From Bretschneidera sinensis (taxonomy: Eukaryota > Streptophyta > Magnoliopsida > Brassicales > Akaniaceae), in the NCBI GenBank assembly GCA_023935145.1, contig CM043702.1, forward strand, positions 58,864,001 through 58,928,000: 64,000 nt of DNA, in the 5' to 3' direction. A program made the position numbers and the translations under genes. Below the pieces are notes generated by a model. The model saw nothing but the letters and a program-made list of their open reading frames with translations, had not been told where the DNA came from and made no database searches. Below, piece by piece: positions 58,001 through 64,000 of this stretch (position 1 is the first letter of the stretch; each line of letters begins with the position of its first letter).

Positions 58001-58545
58001 CTCTTTTCTTTTTATTACCTTGTTGATCAATATGCAATATATTTCCATTCAATTCCAGAAAATAAAGACCATCTATTAGTGTGACAGTAACAAATAACTC
58101 ATTATTTAAACAAAATGAACATAAAATGTTTTTAAAAAATAGTTCATGACCTTCTTTATCCAAAACTAAAACTGAAATAATATTCCTAATCAAAACTAGC
58201 ACATAGAAACAACTCTTTAATTTCAAAATCTTTCTAGATGGTAAAACAAAATAATAAGACCCTACGGCTAATACAACAACACTTGCTCGATTTCCAAGGT
58301 GAAAGGTGACTTCTCCTTTACTTAGCTTCCTACTTCTTCTTAGTCCTTGAAAATTATTGCAAATGTGTGAACCACATCCGGTGTCTAATGCCCAAGTAAA
58401 AGAATCTTTTATTGACATATTGATCTTAATAAGAAATAAAATGAACATACCTTCTAAAATTTTTCCCTTTGAACTTGCAAGATACTCCTTACAGTTTCTC
58501 GTCTAGTGGTCATCTTTGACACAATGGAAACACTTATACAATTGA
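55047..58545 (-). pseudogene. pol: Copia A pol and gag zinc knuckle, heavily decayed
   Basis: From right to left: zinc knuckle CFHCVKDDH...RNCKEYLA (58470-58540), protease WALDTGCGSHICNN (58365-58405), pre-integrase VWHLKTGHIN (57950-57980), integrase pieces LTHIDVCGPL (57445-57480), RT pieces with YVND instead of YVDD (about 55990-56010), SFSQSIYIDKMLNRFNMEKF and the copia RNase H end LTKALTQHHFNHHLEKMGIRYM, with stop at 55047. Many stops and frame changes occur, and a 330-bp segment is duplicated (57535-58195). The enzyme set is inactive. Confidence 0.85.
57535..58195 (-). repeat. Tandem duplication of about 330 bp inside copia A pol
   Basis: GATTCACATGATGGGTATGA...CCTTGTTGATCAATATGCAATATAT...AAACTGAAATAA occurs twice, starting at about 57540 and 57872, with roughly 88-90% identity. 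It covers the pre-integrase part of pol and creates an additional break of the frame. Confidence 0.9.
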
Positions 58546-60640
58546 TTAAACATAGCATGTGTGGCATGTGTGCAGGTGTGTGTGAGTGTGCACGGATTAG
58601 TACTAAATGTGTGTGAGTGTGTGCAGATGCATTCCAAATGCGTACAGATTCATGCCAAGTGTGTGCATATGTGTGTGAGTGTGTGCAGGTGTATGCACGT
58701 ATGTGCGGGTTAGTACTAAATGTGTGCGAGTGTGTGCGGATGTGTGCAGGTGTGTACGGATGCATGTAGGTATGTATAGGTATGAGACATGTATATGGGT
58801 TAGTACTAAGTATGTACAGGTGTGTGTGGATTTAAAGTGAAAGAGACCAAAAATAGGGGTCCTAATGAGCATGTGATTTTGAAATAAAATGACCATAGAA
58901 GGTTTTGACAATTTTTAAAATAAAATAGCATGTGATTTGTAGCAAATTGGAAGAAAGCATGAAACTTAAAAGAAATGAAATGAGAATCATGAAGGAGCTA
59001 GGATAAATAAATGAGCATGGAAACTACATTGTAGTTCATCAAGTAAAAGGTAAGTTAGATTATCTAGTCTATTTTCTAGGTGGTTTATACGCATAAAGCA
59101 TGCTAATAATTTATTTTACAAACAAAATAAATTTAACTAACCTTCTTGGTTAAGGAAAATTTTCACATGCAAGGATAATCCTTGAAGATTTTGCGCACTC
59201 TTGTGGACTTGATGAATTAGAAATGCTGATTTAATTGAAGATTAGAAGACTAAATGTAAGGGGTGACCGAATGTGAGAAGCTCTATATTTTTTGTGTTCT
59301 TTTCTCTTTTTTCTCTCTTTTTTTGTGTGCTATCACCTTTTTTCATGATGTTTCTCTCTTTGATTTTTTTAAACTTCTCTCTTTTTACTTTCTCTAAACT
59401 TCTCTCTTTTTTCACTCTTTGCTCTTTATACTATTCCATTCATTCCTTCTTTGTATGTTATGTTGTGTGTTGTGCTAACAAGGGGAGGTATTTATAGGAG
59501 GAGTGTGGACTCTCCAATGGATTAAAAAAAATAAAGGGGAGAAAAATGGGTGGCTAGCCATAAGGAAATTAAGAGAGAATAGTTGCAACTTTTGAGGTGA
59601 AAAATGTGAGATTAGGAAGGGTAAGGTGTGGTAAACAAAGCAAAAAGTGAGAGGAAGATAAAACTCTTAGTAGCCAGCCATGGGGAAGAGAAAGGAAACT
59701 TTTTAGGTTGAAAAAGTGAAGGGAGAAGGTGGTTTCAATAAAGCAAAAAGGTGAAGAGGATTTCTCTTTGGTGGTTTTTGAAAAAGGTGCAAGTTTTAGG
59801 TGTTATGGTGCTTTCAATAAAGCAAAAAAGTGATGAAGATTTCTTCTCTTTGTGGTCAACCATGAGGGAAGGAAAAAGGGAATTTTTTGAGGTGGTGAAG
59901 TGGAATTTTGACACATAGGAAAATGAGAGAGTTTATTGGAGGAAGTGTGCAATTAACAAAGCAAAAAAAGAGAGAAAAAAGACTTTCATTTTGCACACTC
60001 ACATAAGAAAAAGGTGCAGTTTTTAAAGCAATTTATGTGTTGTTTTTCGGTATAAAAAGTGTCATTTTGGGTAGAAAAATGCGATTTTGGCACATAGGAA
60101 AGGGTGGGAACCTAGAAAAGAAAAGTAGGTTTGAAAAGACAAAAAGAAAGAGGAAAACTTCCCCTTTTTCTCACACCATATGACCAACCACATAAAGGAG
60201 AGAAGAGAGACAATTTTTTTTTAATGTAAAAGAGGGAGTTTATATTGAAAAAAGTGAACTAATCAAAAGGTGCCAAGTGGAGGGTGAAATTAGAAATTCA
60301 CCCACAAAAATTGAAAGTCTTCTTGGGCTTGGAATTTGGGTCAAAAATGTTTGGGCTTAGAAAAACTTAACGGGCTTTAATGAGTTTTGGATTGGGCCAA
60401 AATTTAATTGGAGACTTTGGGCTTGAAATTGAATTGGAATCAAATAAGGCTCAATTGATATAAGCCTAAGGTGAAATTAGTGGATTGAATATAAAAAAGG
60501 CTTACAATTGGTTCTACTCCACAATTAAATTCAAACGTTTGAATTTACCAAGTCCAAGCGCATTAGGATCAAAGATTTGTCATAGGAACCTACGCGCAGT
60601 CCGTTCAAAAATTTTGGAATGAAATTGGATGTCTAAAGTT
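58546..60640 (-). mobile_element. Insertion in copia A gag: LTR-like sequence with TG-rich tandem repeat
   Basis: Gag text stops near 60640 and resumes with the zinc knuckle at 58545. The 2.1 kb between are foreign. On the minus strand a TATAAATA box (59488-59495) is followed by CACAACACACAACATAACA and pyrimidine-free leader-like DNA. The upstream side (59500-60560) has repeated TAGCCAGCCATGGGGAAG-type and AATAAAGCAAAAAGTGA-type units. It resembles a gypsy LTR, perhaps a solo LTR. Exact ends and a target duplication were not found. The apparent frames at 58454-58911 and 59273-59497 are low-complexity. Confidence 0.55.
58556..58835. repeat. Degenerate TG-rich minisatellite
   Basis: Units such as GTGTGTGAGTGTGTGCAGATG and GGTTAGTACTAAATGTGTG alternate. 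The longer period GGATTAGTACTAAATGTGTG...CAGGTGT repeats at about 58596, 58709 and 58799. Confidence 0.85.
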
Positions 60641-61226
60641 GCCTCTGTAGTTTTATCATGTTAACAAGATCTGGAAGCAAAGCTTCTATCTTGTTCATGT
60701 TATAGTTAATAAGAAACTATGAGAATGAATCTGAAAGGGACTGCAGGATCAAGTCATTACATAATTCTGTATCCATACTGACACTGAGTTCGTTTAACTA
60801 TTTGATGTAGTTGATCAATTTCAATCCATGCTCATAGACTGATAATCCTTTAGACATCTTAGACCTAAAGCGGTCCTTTGAGATCTGGAACCTTGCAGTG
60901 CGATTGTACTTAACATACAACTCTTGTAAGTGAAGCAACATCACATAAGCGCTTTCCATCTTCTCATGTTCCTTCTGAAGCTCATTAGACATTGAAGCTA
61001 GCATGTAACACCTAGCATTCATGTCATCCTCCTGCTACTTCTCAAAAGTAGTGACCTTTTCTTTAAGATTGTTCTTAACAACACTTGTTAGATGCATTTG
61101 ATCAAGAACATAGCCAATTTTCTCGAAATTGAGAATAATTCTCAAGTTCTTCAGCTAATACAGGAAATTAGTCAGTTGGTATCAAGAATTATGGATTGTG
61201 AGTTGAAGTTGGTCATTGTGGTTTAC
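60641..61226 (-). pseudogene. gag: Copia A gag N-terminal part
   Basis: Starting at ATG 61226 the minus strand reads MTNFNSQSI and, with stops in between, NLRIILNFEKIGYVLDQ, MNARCYMLASMSNELQKEHE, AYVMLLHLQELY, TARFQISKDRF and NDLILQSLSDSFS. This is the UBN2-type gag of plant copia elements. Three stops and the insertion at 60640 inactivate it. Confidence 0.85.
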
Positions 61227-61705
61227 AAGTCAACAACAACAGAAAATTAGCATCTATTTAATTATATTATCCACCAATAGATTTGGTCTTTAATCATACT
61301 GGTACCTCCCACTATTCTTTTTGAATTCCATAATTCTTTGGTATGAAATTTGGGAAACCCTGTTGGAAGGTCTCTTAGTGGGGATTGAGATCCTATAACT
61401 CATTTAAAATAGCCTAAAATAATAGTTTCTTGGCTATAATAAAACTTTAACAGGTAGATAAAACTTATCGATTACATCCCATGTAATTCCCACTTATTTC
61501 TTCGACCTCTAAAATATATCATCCTCATATAATATTTTCTTGGACAATATATTCTAGTTAAGTCAGACACACTATTTTCACAAGTGTAGGTGATTGAACT
61601 AATGAAACTTCACATGATAATTTCTAGGACCCACTAGTTTCCTACCTCGTTATATCATATATTTAATTGGGCATCATGAATCTCCCATAATGTAAGTCCC
61701 ACATA
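61227..61705 (-). mobile_element. Leader remnant of copia A
   Basis: The stretch upstream of gag (minus sense) has no ORF and includes hairpins such as ATTACAT-ggg-ATGTAAT and GATAA-gtt-TTATC (61465-61490). It ends at the CCGATATTTTAATTAG boundary near 61710. No primer-binding site or 5' LTR of A follows, so A lacks its 5' end here. Confidence 0.55.
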
Positions 61706-61709
61706 TTTA

Positions 61710-62368
61710 CTATAAGACCCGATATTTTAATTAGACTATTTTGATATGTGGAATTTCACTTCAAGAATTTTCTATATATTTAAGTAAAATTACGTTTTAA
61801 TTAAGCAAAAATTTTGGGATTTTTTTTTCTTTTCTTTTGAAAGGTAATAAGGAAAGTTAGGTAAGAGTTGGGTTTTTAAAGAGTTTTGGGGTGAATTTTA
61901 AAAGAAATGGAGAGTGGAGGTTTGGCATGCAATTAAGATGAAGTTGTGTCTATAAATAAGGGAAAGGAGAGAAAAGAACCAGCATTTTTGCTGGATTTTT
62001 CTAGAGAAAAAGAGAGAGGGTTCGGCTAAGAGGGGAGAAAGAGAGAAAATAAAGAGAAGAGAAAAGAAAGGAAGAGAATCAAGAGATGGGAGTTTTCTTG
62101 CTTAGAAAAAGGTTAAAGTTTGTAATATTTTTTTTTTACTCAAATATGTTTACTAAACTAAAGATTTGTGAACTTGGGGTTTAGATTTAAATTTTTTTCT
62201 CAAGAAAAAGTTTGAAGAAAAAGGAGTTTGTTTCAAAAATGGGTTTTGTGAAAAGTTGGTTGATTTGGGAGTTTTGGGTTCAAATTTTCTCTTGGATAGC
62301 GTAAAGTTTACAACTTTAAACCCTTAGAAACTTGTATCTTTGAATAATTGAAAGAATCTTTTTGAAAT
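61710..62368 (+). repeat. LTR-like fragment of a further retrotransposon
   Basis: TAAGACCCGATATTTTAATT at the left resembles the start of plant gypsy LTRs (TGTAAGACCC type). A TATAAATAAGG box at 61953 is followed by GAGA-rich leader sequence. The LTR of copia B interrupts it at 62369. No coding sequence. The family assignment is tentative. Confidence 0.45.
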
Positions 62369-63354
62369 TGTTGGGAATCACCTTGACAAGATGCCCAGGT
62401 GGTGATCTTCCAAAAACCCAAGTCTAGAATGACTTGTACAAAGAAATACAGCAATCGAAAGCAAGAAAGAAAAGAAGAAAAGCGATTTGTTATCGAGGTT
62501 TAGCAATAGCCTACGTCCCGTGAGTTCCTTTGAACTCTCTGCACTAAATCAATGGTTCTTTACAATTACAGCAACCCTCTTCAAGAAGCTCAAGTTCTTG
62601 AAGAAACCAAGAAGAGAAGAAAGAAGATGATAAGAACTATTACAATACTCTCTATCTATACTACTCTCTCTTATTTACAACCAGCCTCTTTACAATGAGT
62701 CCTTCTTGTGTTTTGTGTCTTTGCACTTTCACACAATTCTCTCTTGTATTGTCACTCTTTACAATTGATCTCAAAGTATGTCACAAACTTATGTTGAGAA
62801 TGAAGCTAGGTGACCCTTTATATAGTGCACCAACTTCTTGTCCAATCTTGTGAGTCAGTCTCTACCCTTAGATCTTGATGACCACTTAACCATGGCCCTC
62901 CATCAATATTAAGTGGTGCTGTGTGTTTTAACCTTGCATCCACGCACCTAAGAGGAGGTTTAAATAAGCTGTCCATGTGTGCTTCAGTGTGCCTAGCACC
63001 TAGGTGCTGAATAGGGGGCGGTGAGGCGTTAGGCAAGGCTCCTTTGCACAACATTCTGGGCGGTGCAGTGCTGGTGGAGGGGCGGTGCGGTGCTGCCCTT
63101 CTCCAAGCTGCTTCTTTGCTGGATGGTGAGGCACTAGTGAAGGGGTGGTGAGGTGCACACTGATGCTGCCCTTCACACAGCAATGCACACTACTTTGCTT
63201 TGTTGATTAGGGGTGTGCACACACACCCAAATGGATGCACACACATGTGTGCACTCCTTTAACATGCTGCATTTTAATCTTCCAACCTTGGTTTAGACTT
63301 TAACCATCTTTGAACCATGTTTAAACATGTTTAAACCTTAGACAAATACCAACA
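62369..63354 (-). repeat. 3' LTR of copia element B (986 bp)
   Basis: It runs from TGTTGGGAATC to ATACCAACA, with outer inverted ends TGTTGG / CCAACA, and is bounded on the right by a polypurine tract. Inside (63000-63180) are GGCGGTGxGG-type repeats, GC-richer than the surroundings. The 5' LTR is outside the window. The frames inside this LTR are not genes. Confidence 0.85.
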
Positions 63355-63368
63355 ATCTCTATCTTTGT
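63355..63368 (-). other. Polypurine tract of copia B
   Basis: The minus strand reads AGACAAAGATAGAGAT before the LTR start TGTTGGTATTTG. Confidence 0.75.
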
Positions 63369-63434
63369 CTAAGTGTTTAAACCCGAACCATTGTGCAGAG
63401 AGCTTCAGGATCCAAACTCATCTTGAGTCATCAA

Positions 63435-64000
63435 TTAACCAACTCCAATCCTAAATAGTCCAAGGCAATGATTAAACTTACTTAGAGGTAGAACTTTAGT
63501 ACTTAAATCCACAGGATTTTCTTCTGTGGCTACCTTGTCCACATGGATGCATCTTTTCATAACTTTTTCCCGAATGAAATGATACTGAACATCCATGTGC
63601 TTTGTCCTCTCATGGAACACCGGATTCTTACACAAGTGCAATGCACTTTGACTATCCAAAAACACCACAACCTGCTCCTCTAGTTCCTTCAACTCTTCCA
63701 GTAACCCTTTGTACCACATAGCCTCCTTAATGGCCTCCGTAGCCGCTATGTACTCAGCCTCGATTGTTGAGAGTGCTACCACTGGCTGCAACTGAGCCTT
63801 CCAACTTACACAACATCAGTTTAAGTTGAAAAAGTAGGAGGTAATCGATCTACTTTTATCCCGGTCTGCTCCATAGTCCAAATCAGCAAAACTTTCAAGG
63901 CAGATGGACTTACCCCACTTCTCATAAACCAGCCCTACTTCTGGGCTTCCCTTCAAGTACCTCAGCAACCACTTCATCCTAAGCCAATGCTCTTTTTCAG
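63435..64000 (-). pseudogene. pol: Copia B pol, RNase H end (cut by the window edge)
   Basis: The frame reads HWLRMKWLLRYLKGSPEVGL, ESFADLDYGADRDKSRSITS, then after a TGA at 63816-63818 VSWKAQLQPVVALSTIEAEY, LCKNPVFHERTKHMDVQYHF and VDLSTKVLP, ending at 63435. This is the standard copia RNase H order (YLKGT, DxDYAxDxDxRRSTxG, SWxSxxQxxVALSTxEAEY, KHIDxRYHFIRE, DxxTK). The usual D of the second catalytic motif is kept. One stop is visible; the rest of pol lies beyond the window. Confidence 0.9.

Noticed and set aside
58454..58911. Two overlapping ORFs rich in His/Thr
   Set aside because: They are frames of the TG-rich minisatellite; only the zinc-knuckle end near 58460-58540 is real gag sequence in another frame.
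59273..59497. Hydrophobic 74-codon plus-strand ORF, apparently a membrane peptide
   Set aside because: Translation of TTTTCTC-rich DNA in an LTR-like insertion; Phe/Leu/Ser composition comes from base composition.
62818..63188. 121-codon and 62-codon ORFs in the copia B LTR
   Set aside because: Inside the LTR, Pro/His-rich frames of the GGCGGTG repeat, no family resemblance.

Overview
This is nuclear DNA from a flowering plant, most likely a eudicot. It is AT-rich and holds one normal host gene, a 25-exon TOPLESS-type corepressor on the minus strand at 35.0-44.5 kb (1142 codons). That gene sits inside a thick layer of nested transposable elements. There are no bacterial features, CRISPR arrays or recognisable tRNA/rRNA genes.

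Layout. 1-9754: a minus-strand Ty1/copia element with Sirevirus hallmarks: gag, pol, an extra 418-codon ORF after pol, several polypurine tracts, and LTRs full of the palindrome CCAGTCGACTGG. It sits inside the 3' part of a CACTA (En/Spm) transposon (9755-12304) that carries a 171-bp tandem array. 12331-13854: a non-autonomous hAT element with a perfect 8-bp target duplication and a captured PPR-gene fragment. 13.9-16.3 kb: AT-rich spacer with a (TA)n tract and a short ABCG-transporter exon fragment. 16.3-28.16 kb: a decayed minus-strand Ty3/gypsy element of Tat-like type with an antisense extra gene. Its left LTR has a primer-binding site on one side and a polypurine tract on the other, so it is shared by two tandem copies. 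A 1.9-kb solo LTR lies inside it. 28.16-34.9 kb: intergenic DNA with a MITE-like element and two sets of direct repeats.

35.0-45.2 kb: the TOPLESS gene with a GA-rich 5' UTR and a TATA box. 45.2-46.7 kb: intergenic. 46.7-47.8 kb: the C-terminal remnant of a MULE transposase, into which a plus-strand copia (C) inserted. C is represented by its 5' LTR (split by a second solo LTR), its PBS and a 1.85-kb leader. At 53.43 kb C is cut off by a minus-strand copia (A; 3' LTR, pol and gag to about 61.7 kb), itself broken by a duplication and a 2.1-kb insertion. 61.7-62.4 kb: a plus-strand LTR fragment. 62.37-64.0 kb: the 3' LTR and pol end of another minus-strand copia (B), running off the window.

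The host gene appears intact and all recognised TE protein genes except the extra Sirevirus ORF are broken. The most unusual signal is in the leader of copia C (53.10-53.42 kb): four hairpins in a row, each presenting the same loop of exactly 20 nt (consensus TTTGTTGCGCAAACGTAAGG) on a different, self-complementary stem. This covariation-like pattern suggests selection on structure, and I do not know a described element that matches it.
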